This document shows, piece after piece, positions 55,156-64,000 of a stretch of DNA of 64,000 nucleotides. The notes below the pieces were generated by a model that searched no databases, was not told the origin of the DNA, and saw only the letters and a list, made by a program, of their open reading frames with translations. The translations under genes and the position numbers were made by a program. Origin of the DNA: Isoetes taiwanensis (lineage: Eukaryota > Streptophyta > Lycopodiopsida > Isoetales > Isoetaceae); contig JAJEKV010000010.1 of assembly GCA_021234155.1 (NCBI GenBank), forward strand, positions 4,750,871-4,814,870. Direction: 5' to 3'. Numbering within the stretch: the stretch's first letter is position 1; each line of letters begins with the position of its first letter.

Positions 55156-55431
55156 TTATCTTTGCATGTTATAGCCTGGAGGGGGCATCTGAAGATGGAC
55201 TCGAAGGAGGATGCCATCTGCCTCCATGTCCATCCGTAGAAGACGTTGATCACTCGGATTCACCCGATCAAGCCAGTTTTGAACTTTTTCACTAACACTT
55301 GCTCCTTGCTCTTTCAGTCGATTCACCTCGTAACAGCTAAAGGTCGCCACGAAAGTCATCTCCATGCCTGGATGGCTGGAAGATGATGATTCTGCCTGAG
55401 CCCTTCGGGCAGTTACCTTGGTCCTGGCCAT
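55156..55431 (-). CDS. Small protein with histone H3-like N-terminus
   Basis: An ATG at 55431, in the favourable context AACAATGGC and after a C/T-rich leader, opens 91 codons. The protein begins MARTKVTARRAQAESSSSS; the first nine residues after Met match the H3 tail ARTKQTARK at seven positions, keeping Lys4 with Arg at position 9. The rest (VNRLKEQGASVSEKVQNWLD and LRMDMEADGILLRVHL) is not a histone fold. A longer frame starts at 55506 but its extra codons look like leader. It may be a chromatin-interacting accessory protein of the transposon; the function is unknown. Confidence 0.5.
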   Translation of the reverse strand: MARTKVTARRAQAESSSSSHPGMEMTFVATFSCYEVNRLKEQGASVSEKVQNWLDRVNPSDQRLLRMDMEADGILLRVHLQMPPPGYNMQR

Positions 55432-55506
55432 TTGTTTACAGGGAGGAAAAGAAGCCGAGGGGAAGGAAGGATGAAGTCGGAATAGGAAGCAACGCAAGCC
55501 TTGCAC

Positions 55507-56872
55507 TCAATATAAAGTGATTTCGTAGTCCCATAATTTCGTCGTCCCATAATTTCGTCATCCCTGAAATTTTCGTCATCCCATGATCATGAGGTATGAT
55601 CCTTTTTGTCATGATCATTTTGTCATCCCATGATCATTTTGTCATCCCATGATCTGATATCCCATGATCATGCCATATGTTTCTTCCATAACATATGAAT
55701 ATTTCCATTGCCTATGAGTTCCATTTTGTCTTAGCTCCATTAGACCATGCACTGTAGTTTTTAATCTTAGAGAACCTTACCTCACGTTTTCAAAGTTATA
55801 AGCGTTGATTGGGGAAGACTTGTTTGTGATTGCAAATTGAGGATATGAATTGCTGCAGACCTTTATGGTGGCGAAAACTAAAATGGTTGGACATCCTTTA
55901 CACAAAGAGAAAACATGGTGGCCCTAAGCCAAGTACAATAACATTTCTAGTGAAATGTCTTTGGAATGCAATGGTTGCCTGGAATTATAGGACATAAAAA
56001 GGACCTACGAGCTATCCCACATAAAAAGGACCTATCCCATGAACATTTTGTCATCCACCATAGGAAACATGTAACCTTAGGAAATTAGTAATATACACCA
56101 TAGTTAGTTATTTGCCATAGTATGATGTTAACCCCCCTTAGTTATTTGCCATACGTTGTGATTTCCCAATGCCCCCTCAAATGTTCTTCAATGGTTGTTA
56201 TTTCCCAATGCCCCTTCAATTTTTATGTTCTTGATTTCCCAATGCCCCTTCAAATGCTTTTCAATGGTTGTTATTTCCCAATGCCCCTAAAAATGTTGTA
56301 GACAATTGCCCCTACAAATTTTCTAAGTTCCTGGATCCCACCAATGTTGTGTACTTAATACAAATGAAAGAACTACTATAGAAGCTTCCTTGCATCTTCT
56401 CTATCGAAATAAATTGTCATACAAAAGAACAGAACTGTTGATCCATCTTCTCTAGATCTTCAGTTTAACTTACATACCAAGATGTTGTCTACTTAATACA
56501 AACGAAAGAACTGCTTAATAAGATTGAACGATATTTTCTAAATTAATTGTGAGGTCAAATATCAAAGGTATTTGGGTGCAAGCAATGCAAAACATGGAGA
56601 AAATGGCCTTATGAATGGTGTCAACTTTCGACTTGACTAAAGATGCATAGACACAAACTCAAAAATATAAATGCATGAGCTCACTTTTTCATTGTTGTGA
56701 TTAACAAGGGAAGCAGAATGGGAATACAAGGTGATACAAGAAGCACAATCTTTCCTTGAGAAATTCAACTGGAGAAGAACGCATACTTTGAACAACGACC
56801 GCATACTTTGAACTGCATACTTTGAACACATACAAGTGGACAATCTGCATACTTTGAACACACTTCCATACT
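55507..56872. repeat. Repeat-rich spacer in the DNA transposon
   Basis: No gene. Three families of short repeats: GTCATCCCATGATCAT (55505-55670, about six units), TTATTTCCCAATGCCCC (56155-56285, about four units) and GCATACTTTGAAC (56772-56858, five units). The last family lies immediately upstream of the ORF at 56873. Confidence 0.7.
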
Positions 56873-56884
56873 TTGTACAATTTT

Positions 56885-57388
56885 GGAAGAAGTACCAATG
56901 TGCTATGCAGAATGGGAACCAAGTTCTCTGCACACTTTCAGCATAATTTCACCAAAGCAATACAAACATTTGTGTCTTTAAGAAAAAAGCTTCATGCCAC
57001 AATGCCTTGGTCAGAACACTTGACATGGCAAAAGGAGAAAAAAAAAACAGTGCAAAAGTGTGGAAAAATCTATGTGCCCGGATCTATAAACAAATTAGAA
57101 GTATTTCTGAATTACCTGGAAGCAGTAATTGTCTTGAAATCGATCACTCGAATCATTACGATAACTGCACAATTCTTGTGCAGCAGGGACCCTGCAAAAC
57201 TCTATGAAGATGAGAACATCATCTCAACTCAGGCTGCAAAACATGGTCAGACATTAGCTGCATTCATTCCAGAAATCAAAACTCCAGCCAACTCCAATTT
57301 GCCACTGGATCATAAGTGTATTATCTGTTCCAGTTATCAAAAGAAAATCAAAGCCCTAACTCTGAAAAGAAGTAATCGAGGAAGCTAA
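56885..57388 (+). CDS. Unassigned ORF in the DNA transposon
   Basis: A frame of up to 171 codons, the nominal first ATG at 56873. It includes LPLDHKCIICSSYQKK, a possible half zinc-binding site, and a basic C-terminus. It is convergent with the spliced gene at 57447-58689. Codon pattern gives no decisive support and no family is recognised, so it could be a chance ORF. Confidence 0.3.
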   Translation, partial: GRSTNVLCRMGTKFSAHFQHNFTKAIQTFVSLRKKLHATMPWSEHLTWQKEKKKTVQKCGKIYVPGSINKLEVFLNYLEAVIVLKSITRIITITAQFLCSRDPAKLYEDENIISTQAAKHGQTLAAFIPEIKTPANSNLPLDHKCIICSSYQKKIKALTLKRSNRGS

Positions 57389-57446
57389 GCGAGGCATCAG
57401 GAATTGAACCTGACAAACCAGAAGATCTCATTTTTGTTTTTTTTTC

Positions 57447-58689
57447 CTATACTTCTACCATCTTTATACTTAAATTTCGTGGAGGTTTACAATCCTTACA
57501 TAGAACAGAGCACTCTCTGCGATATCCAATCTTTCTATCATCCAGAAAAAATTGGAAGTCATTATACATTTTGAAAGTGTTGAGATATTCTCTACATTCA
57601 TGTAGAGACCAATTCTCTTCCACATTTAACACCCTCTTAGAAAAATTACCACAGCAAATAATCAGTTCCATAAGTGGCGAGCTATTACCATGGTCTTCTA
57701 CTGCTCTCCACTGCCAATGGCCTTTCTCCTTCACGAGTTTCCTCCTCTCAACATAAAAGTTAACATATAAAAGCTGCTTAGGCAATCTATACCTGCAAAA
57801 TAGTGAGCTATAAGTATGTACCATCTACAATCTTTGAAAGAAGAAATCAGTACCTGAACATAAAAGTATTTGTTGAAGGTGCACATTCAGTAAGCTGCTC
57901 TCCCGTTTCGTGCTCCCTTCGTTTCCATTTGCCAGCAAATATTTTTTCTAAGCTGGAAAGAGGAAGGTCACGGACTGTATATGTTTGTGGAGCAACTGTA
58001 ATAGCCTCCTCAAATTGAAACAAACAAGAAAATACATTGATTGGCAAAAATAATTTAAATGCACATCTAACTCCTCCGCGTTCCCTGAGGTTTCTATAAA
58101 CTTCCCTTCCTAACTGCTCTTGATAGGCAGTTAGCAATTTCTGATCGAAGAACTCACTTGCCATTGTTGTCAAAGCTGGTAGATCAATTTCTGCTAGCTT
58201 TCCTACTCCTTTCAAAGATAAACTATAATGGAAAGTATGAAACCATATGCCCCTATCTCTCAAGCTCCTCCTAGAAGAGTCTCCAAATAGCAATTGACCT
58301 ATTTTGAAATGGTAAACTTCAATCACACCTGTGATACTCTTGGCTGAAACAACATCTGTAAAATCTGAAGAGCAAATGCAGTTACAAGCAAGTGAAGGAA
58401 AAGAGGATTTCTTTGCAATGTCTTCCTTTGCCATAGCGGCTAAATCGTATGCATGCTCCACAAGAATTTCCATTACCGTCTTACAACCAGGACCAAATAT
58501 GAATGCTTTCACACGCCCCTTCCAATGAGCTGAACAATCATTTATTTTACGCTTTGGCACACCATGATAACCAGAGGTTTTGGGCATCATAGTCACCCAA
58601 GATCCAATTGAGACATTAAGCTCTTCCCATTCATCTTCAGCATTCTTCTTATTGCGCAAAAAAACTGTCTTTGCTCCAGACCTAGACAT
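57447..58689 (-). CDS. Second transposon gene, spliced, unknown function
   Basis: Exon A runs 58689-57853, its first ATG directly after a TTGCAG acceptor. A 60-base intron (57852-57793; GTACTG...TTTTGCAG) joins it in phase to exon B, 57792-57447. The product is about 390 residues, intact. Segments include WVTMMPKTSGYHGVPKRK, GPGCKTVMEILVEHAYDLA, a Cys pair region ACNCICSSDF, and a C-terminal stretch (VLNVEENWSLHECREYL, FFLDDRKIGYRREC) of beta-grasp-like pattern. A further upstream exon may exist (58895-58753, MKILREVFVAAQEVWGW, donor AGAG/GTGAGC), but joining it to exon A gives a stop, so it may be leader or a separate start. No domain recognised. Confidence 0.55.
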
Positions 58690-59139
58690 CTGCAACACAA
58701 AAAATAAATCAATTCCAGATTACATAAGAAACCCATGTGATCGAGCTCACCTCTGTTGCAAAGAACTCTAAACCAAACCGCTCTCTTCTGAACAATTTCG
58801 ATGCTGCCTTGTGAATAATCGATCTTTAGACGAGCGAACCGATCCCAACCCCAAACCTCTTGTGCAGCTACGAAAACCTCTCTCAAAATTTTCATGTTTA
58901 GGGTTTCGAGATTACCTGGCCTAGGTTTTAGTTTTCCTAGGTTTTAGTTTTCCCAAATAATGAATGAAGGAGGCTCGAAAAGGGCATGTTTCAAATCTAA
59001 GTATCTTTCTGAATTTTAGATGTATCTCATACGAGATTTTTTAGTGGATTTGGTGCCACGTTGACATGCCTTTTTAACACACAACTTGCTTCCTATTGGA
59101 GCAAAGGAAAAGCTGATGTGGAATTTTCGAATTTTTGAA
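58690..59139 (-). other. 5' region of the second transposon gene
   Basis: Contains the possible leader exon 58895-58753 and an intron 58752-58690. Farther out CCTAGGTTTTAGTTTTCC is directly repeated (58919-58953). Then comes the right subterminal TTCGAATTTTTGAAGGGG. No other gene. Confidence 0.4.
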
Positions 59140-59173
59140 GGGGATGCAAGATGACCCCATTTTTTCTCTAATG
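59140..59173 (-). repeat. Right terminal inverted repeat of the DNA transposon
   Basis: Read inward: CATTAGAGAAAAAATGGGG, then TC and ATCCCC. Pairs with 50923-50957. Confidence 0.75.
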
Positions 59174-60142
59174 AGAGATACTCTCCTCCTCGATCAGACC
59201 TTATACATTTTAGCATCTTCCATGTTTGTCTCTCAGATTCTATCACAAATTGTTTAAAAGCAAACAAAGCTTGAGAATTGTTGGCCAGCAAGTAGCACTT
59301 GCATTTTCTTGTATAATCATCAATAAAAGTGATGAAGTACCTTTTCCCAGTTCTACCTCTGACATTCAGAGGTCCACATAAATCTGTGTGAACTAATTCT
59401 AAGACTTCTTTGGTTTTCTTTTTTGATCTAAGGAAAGGTAGCCTGCTTATCTTGCCCAACATGCATCCTTCACAAATGTGGCCTTTCTCATTATTTTCAT
59501 ATTTAATAAATCCTTTCTTTGCTAGAAGCTTAAGATTATTGGAATGAGTGTGTGCTAATCGATTATGCCACAACTCAAACTCAGATAACATCATCACTTG
59601 GCAAGCCAGATCATTAGTATGTTCTAATTGAAACAATTTTCCAACTCGTTTAGCATGAAATTTGATTTCATTATCAAGCCAAATGTTACAACCATCATCC
59701 TCAATACAACTCTGTAGCCTAAGTCAACCAACTGACTAACAGAGATTAAGTTTTTTATTATTCCTGGCACACACAAAACATTCTTAATGTCCACTATATT
59801 TCCATGCAAATCCCACAATTGAAGCAATCCCCTTCCTTCAATTTTTTGCAATGCTCCATTTCCAACTTGGATGCTTCTAGATTCTCCTTGTTCCAAAATT
59901 TTGAGCAGCTCAGCAGAGTGGACTACTGATCTTTCAGCTCCACTATCAACTACAAGAGCATGAGATAAATTGTTAGCATGAATTTTCTTTTCAAGAACTG
60001 AGTTTAGCAAATTTACCTCATTTTCATCAACAATTTTCTCACTTTCTTCATGCTCTTTTGCAATAAATGTGCCAGCAGACCTCCTTCCTCCTCCTCGGCC
60101 CCTTGAGGTAATTTTACCTCTATTAGATCCTCCTCTTCCCAT
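59174..60142 (-). pseudogene. Copia protease and integrase N-terminal part
   Basis: Protease has VVDSGAERSVVHSAELL with the catalytic DSG. The pre-integrase zinc region reads ELWHNRLAHTHSNNLKLLA with CEGCMLGK. Integrase has VHTDLCGPLNVRGRTGKRYF and FIDDYTRKCKCYLL, and the second Asp in CIRSDRGGEYLS, after which the DNA transposon begins. A frame change near 59630 separates protease from integrase. Confidence 0.9.
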
Positions 60143-60414
60143 TTAGAAGCCAGATGCCCTTGACCACCACAAGTGTAACAATAGAACTCATTCTTTTTCA
60201 GTTTAGGGCAATTACTTTTAATGTGGCCAGCCTCATGACAATAGTAACAAATAGTTTTATCTTGTTTCTTACTGCCAGCATATAAGATTTCAGTCTCCTC
60301 TTCAATTCCCTTAGCAACCTTTTTTTGCTCTACTTCAGTTCTGATAATAGTTTCAGCCTCATCTCTATTTTTTGCAACATTTCTAATGAATAATCCCAAT
60401 TGCTCATTATCCAT
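60013..60414 (-). pseudogene. Copia gag C-terminal part (zinc knuckles)
   Basis: Begins AVMDNEQLGLFIRN at the boundary with element X and runs through the CCHC knuckle CYYCHEAGHIKSNC. A second knuckle starts CYTCGGQGHLASKW and has lost its last Cys. Its frame overlaps the protease frame at 60142-60013. About 40 gag residues expected between this part and 62831 are absent, so a piece of gag was lost around the X insertion. Confidence 0.85.
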
Positions 60415-60420
60415 AACAGC

Positions 60421-62830
60421 TCTTTATTCCAAGATCTGGACCGTACATAGCGATCCTCGTTTGTGGGGTATGCATGTACACGTTTTTGTATACTGTATAT
60501 TAAGGTTTGCAAAATACTATAAGGTTTGAGAGAATGTACTTAATGGTGTTAATTTTATACATGTATTGTAAATATATTTTAAGGGCTCTCGCTGCCCTAC
60601 GTAACCCCCCGTGTGAATATGCACCCAAACCAAAGGGGTTTAAGGGGGATTTTAATTTAAATGTGTTAAATGCAATGGTTTATGTTAATAATGTTAATGG
60701 TAGTTGTGTGTTGATTGTTGTATTAAAAAAAATTTTGGGCCCTTCGGGCCCTAACTAAAGCAAACATAGGTAAACTTTATAGGCCTAAATATTAATTACT
60801 AAAAAGCACAATAACATGAAGACAAACATTAAATGTTGGTCCAAAGGATGCATTAAAACATCATCTATAGACATGGAAATGACGAGTAATATAAAAAAAA
60901 AGGGACAATGGTCACAAACCATTGAACAGATAAATAAGAAGAAAATATGCAACATTGTGTGCTTCTAAATAAGAATAATTTGGACGACTATGACTGGAGA
61001 CTGAACCACCGGGACCATAGGTGCTACGCCCTCCCACACAGAAGACAAGAATTTGGCTGCTTCCCCAAATCTTCTCACCATGCCACACTTACTGGATATG
61101 TAGCACAACTGGCCTAAACTGGAGTTGAAAAGCATAATGCAAAATCCTCAAATTAATTGTTACAAAGAACCAAATAGGTGCTGCATACTAGGTAGAATCA
61201 GATCTTTCCCTTTGCAATTATGTGGCTTTCCAAGACCTGTATGGTTCTTGTCAAAATGTGAAATTTCCCCTTTGAACAGATTTGTTCACGCAGACGTGGC
61301 TACGTACCTCTAGCTTCGTCTGCACACCTCTAACTTTTGCAATTGAATGAGATAAAAGCAAAGATGTAAGACGATATTAGTGTAACGGCATAATATCAAG
61401 GTATGGCAGGTTTGGATATTGGATTAGAGGCAAAATTTGAAAACTGGTCTTGTAATCTGCAACAAAAGCAAATGTTCAATTTTTAATCAACCAACATAAC
61501 TATTATTAACAACAAATCAAAGGGGGTTATATTTACCTGCCTGCAATCACGTGATGCAACATGGTATTCAGGCATCCCTAGCAACACACCAGCAAGAAAC
61601 GTCCTTGCAGTAGCAATCCAAAACAGGCAACTGAGCTTCTAACTTAATAGTGCATGTCTGAACCATCTTCATGCACAGAAGAAATCCCACATCATTGTTT
61701 CTGGCTTGTACCAACTCCGCTTGTAACAAATCCAGGCTACTTAATAGAACCATATAGACACAAGCAACAACGTTCTTCAAGCTTTCAATACTTGGACAAC
61801 CTGCTATCACCACAAAAGTTCAGATGCTGCGACCACGAAATTGTAGATGCTGCTGCCTCAGTGCAAATGAATTTGACATACAACCATAGTTTACCATAGT
61901 ATCCGGTAGACAGTAGGATTGGTAACGAAATGCTTACCATAGTAGGATAGGAAGGAGGCCTGCACAACTTTGCTAGTAGCCAGTTATTAGAGTTATCTCG
62001 ATTGCTTGTACAAGATAAAGGTGTACAAAACCGACAATCCTCATACCGTGAACAGAAGACTGTATCGAACAAAGCTTAGTGTAAACCATTTACTAAGCTG
62101 TTGGAGCTTCAATTGCAGAAATCAGAAGCGAAGGGAAGAAACCCCTTTTTCTTTATTTCGTTTATGCAGCCCTCCTGTAATCGCTAAAGCTGCCGGAACT
62201 GGAGCAAGAGAGCTATAAAATTAGGTTTTGGATCCATTTTGACGTAGCAGAATGGAAGGTCAGAGGAGAGACAGAGAGATGAGCTGCATAGGGAAAAAAT
62301 CCTGGCATCTCCCAAAATCTACCAGGCTGCACAATCCGGAATACACCTACACTGCACAAAAGATCTTGTTATGTTGCTGCTTTGCCTTTGCCTCTGCCTC
62401 TCCAAGCCCTAAAAGACGAAATGTCGAAACAAAACTCAAATAACCCTATCTAGCAAACAAATCGATCTTGAAATTTCCATGCTTCTGTTTCAATGATGCT
62501 TAATCTGTGCTTCACATCCGCCTAAAAGCACCAGCGCTCCACCTCTGCAGAATTTGTGGCTTCAGCTAGCAAACCCTATCTAACAAACCCTATTTCTAAA
62601 TGGCTCGAGGGTTGCATGTCAACGAGCCTCAATAAGCTAATTGAGAAAAAATACAACATGGCACATGGGTCTAAACCATTGAACAAAAACACTAAAATTA
62701 ATGCAGGCGTATGCGCACTCTAGATATACTAATTAGTAGTCCCCATGCAATACGCTTTCGAAATCATATGAAAACCATAGAAGAAATAGTACAAAAATAC
62801 AAAACCAACCCCCTGTTATTATGCTACATA
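60421..62830 (-). mobile_element. Element X, copy 2, inserted in copia gag
   Basis: The minus-strand start TATGTAGCATAATAACAGGG (from 62830) follows the gag codons DVSDFFN directly. The subterminal TCTAGAGTGCGC region matches copies 1 and 3. The left end retains only one arm of the inverted repeat (60596-60714) plus the GGGCCC palindrome (60737-60751), and breaks off at TTTATTCCAAGATCTGG, a point internal to the full module at 14990-15002. No transposase. Confidence 0.65.
60752..62700. other. Interior of element X copy 2
   Basis: Mostly without recognisable genes. A minus-strand stretch at 61800-61568 (GCPSIESLKNVVACVYMVLL, then KMVQTCTIKLEAQLPVLDC) looks like a captured exon from an unidentified protein, bounded by an AG/GTTG-like edge. 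Its interior does not resemble those of copies 1 or 3, as expected if each copy captured different DNA. Confidence 0.35.
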
Positions 62831-63315
62831 TTGAAGAAGTCTGATACATCATCCTCTTCATGTAACTTAAGATTCCTTAGTTCTTTGTCCAGCAAGTCTA
62901 TTTGTGAAGAGGTTTTCTCCTCATAATGCTTAAGCATAAACATCCACATTTCCCTAGGACTTTTGTTTCTCAATTTCAGCCTAATTGTAGGACTTACCTT
63001 ACAAGCAATAATTCCTTGTGCCTCTTTAATCTTGGCTAGATTAGCCCGACCCCTAGCTCCACTGCTTTCTCCAGAGGTAGCATCTCCACTGCTGGCAGCA
63101 TCTCCTTCCTGGCCTTCTGCAGTAGAGACAGCAGCAGCACTTGAACTTGCAGCTGTGTTTGCAACACCTGCACCAGTAACAGTAGGATCAACAAGATCCC
63201 ATAAGTCTTCCACTTCCAATACATGGTTTACAGCATCTTTCCAGATCTGAAAGCCAGGGCCTCCTTTGTATACTTCAACTGTGGCCAAAAGACCAGCACC
63301 AAATCGACTTGACAT
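62831..63315 (-). CDS. Copia gag N-terminal part
   Basis: Starts MSSRFGAG at 63315. WKDAVNHVLEVEDLWDLVDP and MWMFMLKHYEEKTSSQIDLL match the copia gag (UBN2-type) domain, separated by an Ala/Ser/Gly-rich insert of about 55 residues. Gag forms the particle. Reading ends where element X begins; the stop at 62824 belongs to X. Confidence 0.88.
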
Positions 63316-63338
63316 TATTCCTGCAAATGATCACCTGA

Positions 63339-63350
63339 GCTCTGATACCA
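63339..63350 (-). other. Copia primer binding site
   Basis: Minus-strand TGGTATCAGAGC, two bases after the LTR end, is an exact initiator-methionine tRNA type site. Confidence 0.92.
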
Positions 63351-63352
63351 GA

Positions 63353-63961
63353 TGTGAGTTTTAGCACAAGTGCACACAAGGTATTCTATTTTAACTCCCT
63401 TGCTCAACTTATTTCTCAATATTCAAAAACTTAAACCATACAAGGTGCAACTAGTTTAGCCATGTAAGGAACTTAATTCAATAGTCCATAGCTCATATAA
63501 TATAACTCAATGCTCGAAGATTGAAAAGTCAGTAATACCCAAATTACTGCAGTGCAAATAAATCCAACTTAGAACGACTGATTCAATCTCGATTTCAACC
63601 TAGATCGCATGTGTGCAGATCCGTCTGGTTCCCTCTGTGTTTCCCCATCGATTGAGCCACCACATATACTTGGAAATCTACCGATAAGGCTATAGTTCCG
63701 GAGAAGATAAGCCCACCGTCCATGAACTTCGTTTCACCCAAATATCCCACAAGCCAACCCATATGAAAACAACGTTGACTTCGTTTGACCCTTTTTTTAA
63801 TTCCAATGGTTTCGAGAAACCATTGTGTATATCATACCTTAGTAAATTTGAGGCAAAGGAGTACTTACCATAACTGCACAAATGATAGAATGTTCTGACC
63901 CCTGCCTCACCTGGCATTAGCAAACACTGCATTCCTTATGTAATGACCTAATATTTCAACA
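63353..63961 (-). repeat. Copia 5' LTR
   Basis: 609 bases, same edges as the LTR at 28579-29199. The 14-bp stem near 29031 is reduced here by an 11-base deletion between AAACCAT repeats (about 63805-63830). Confidence 0.93.
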
Positions 63962-64000
63962 CTATCTCCACGAGAAGTCCGCGGTGAAAGAACTTCCAAC
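63962..64000 (-). mobile_element. Continuation of the LINE 5' part
   Basis: Directly follows the copia target duplication. At only 39 bases it cannot be recognised by itself; assignment rests on the duplication CTACC/CTATC. Confidence 0.6.

Larger units (their letters stand above)
50923..59173. mobile_element. 8.25-kb DNA transposon of unrecognised superfamily
   Basis: It splits copia integrase exactly between the EYLS and AAKF/SFC parts. Imperfect terminal inverted repeats of about 33 bases: the left end reads CATTAGA, A-run, TGGGGTC, and GTCCCC further in (50923-50957). The right end read inward is CATTAGAG, A-run, TGGGGTC, ATCCCC (59173-59140). The target duplication is not resolved because the repeat ends overlap likely target bases. 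It carries a large putative transposase gene (plus strand), a spliced gene (minus strand) and at least one small ORF. I do not recognise the superfamily. Confidence 0.85.
28579..63961 (-). mobile_element. Ty1/copia retrotransposon, minus strand, with nested insertions
   Basis: LTRs at 63353-63961 (5') and 28579-29199 (3') bound the element. Target duplication is CTACC (28574-28578) and CTATC (63962-63966), one mismatch. Gene order is gag, protease, integrase, reverse transcriptase, RNase H, as in copia. Three insertions expand about 5.4 kb of copia DNA to 35.4 kb: element X in gag, an unknown DNA transposon in integrase, and a gypsy element between reverse transcriptase and RNase H. LTRs differ by roughly seven substitutions and an 11-base indel. 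Confidence 0.93.

Noticed and set aside
50923-59173. Assignment to PIF/Harbinger from TTA/TAA at the ends
   Set aside because: The candidate duplications are inverted relative to each other and would not restore the integrase frame. The transposase does not show Harbinger motifs.
1-64000. CRISPR arrays, tRNA or rRNA genes
   Set aside because: No spaced direct-repeat array with unique spacers, no cloverleaf-capable segment and no rRNA-like stretch was seen.

Overview
This is a stretch of a large, repeat-rich plant nuclear genome. The evidence is the element types (plant-type Helitrons, a chromodomain Ty3/gypsy element, a Ty1/copia element, an L1-type LINE), initiator-Met-tRNA primer sites at both LTR elements, short GT-AG introns, and a captured fragment of a plant NCL-type Na+/Ca2+ exchanger. 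I see no intact host gene, no rRNA, tRNA or CRISPR, and no bacterial or organellar block. The species cannot be named from sequence alone.

The right-hand 40 kb is a set of nested insertions that can be ordered from the junctions. A LINE on the minus strand (24448-28578, resuming at 63962) was split by a minus-strand copia element (28579-63961; 5-bp duplication CTACC/CTATC). Three things then inserted into the copia element: a 19.4-kb chromodomain gypsy element (29728-49087; duplication GCTTT/CCTTT), an 8.25-kb DNA transposon of a type I do not recognise (50923-59173), and a 2.4-kb element here called X (about 60421-62830). The gypsy element itself hosts a Helitron ending at 37843, and between that Helitron and gag it carries a decayed histone H3-like gene plus another unknown ORF.

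The left-hand 24 kb holds two related Helitrons in the same orientation. Copy 1 (1 to about 3807) is cut by the window edge. Copy 2 runs from an undetermined 5' end to 22451 and sits inside the 3' part of another gypsy element (22452-24447), which in turn abuts the LINE. Copy 2 encodes an N-terminal module with repeated NPSYMTP motifs, an HUH (Rep) domain, a PIF1-type helicase, and two related accessory genes, one upstream and one downstream of Rep-helicase. It is broken by a non-autonomous Helitron (16356-18250) made mostly of a 1.65-kb purine-only tract, by an X element (12475 to about 15160), and by a second LINE (8933-10402).

The best candidates for undescribed biology are (1) the 8.25-kb DNA transposon, with a large putative transposase, a spliced second gene and a small protein whose N-terminus resembles the histone H3 tail; (2) the H3-family gene with a very long charged tail carried inside a chromovirus; and (3) the paired accessory proteins of the Helitron. 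Nearly every coding region has at least one stop or frameshift, so most are annotated as pseudogenes.
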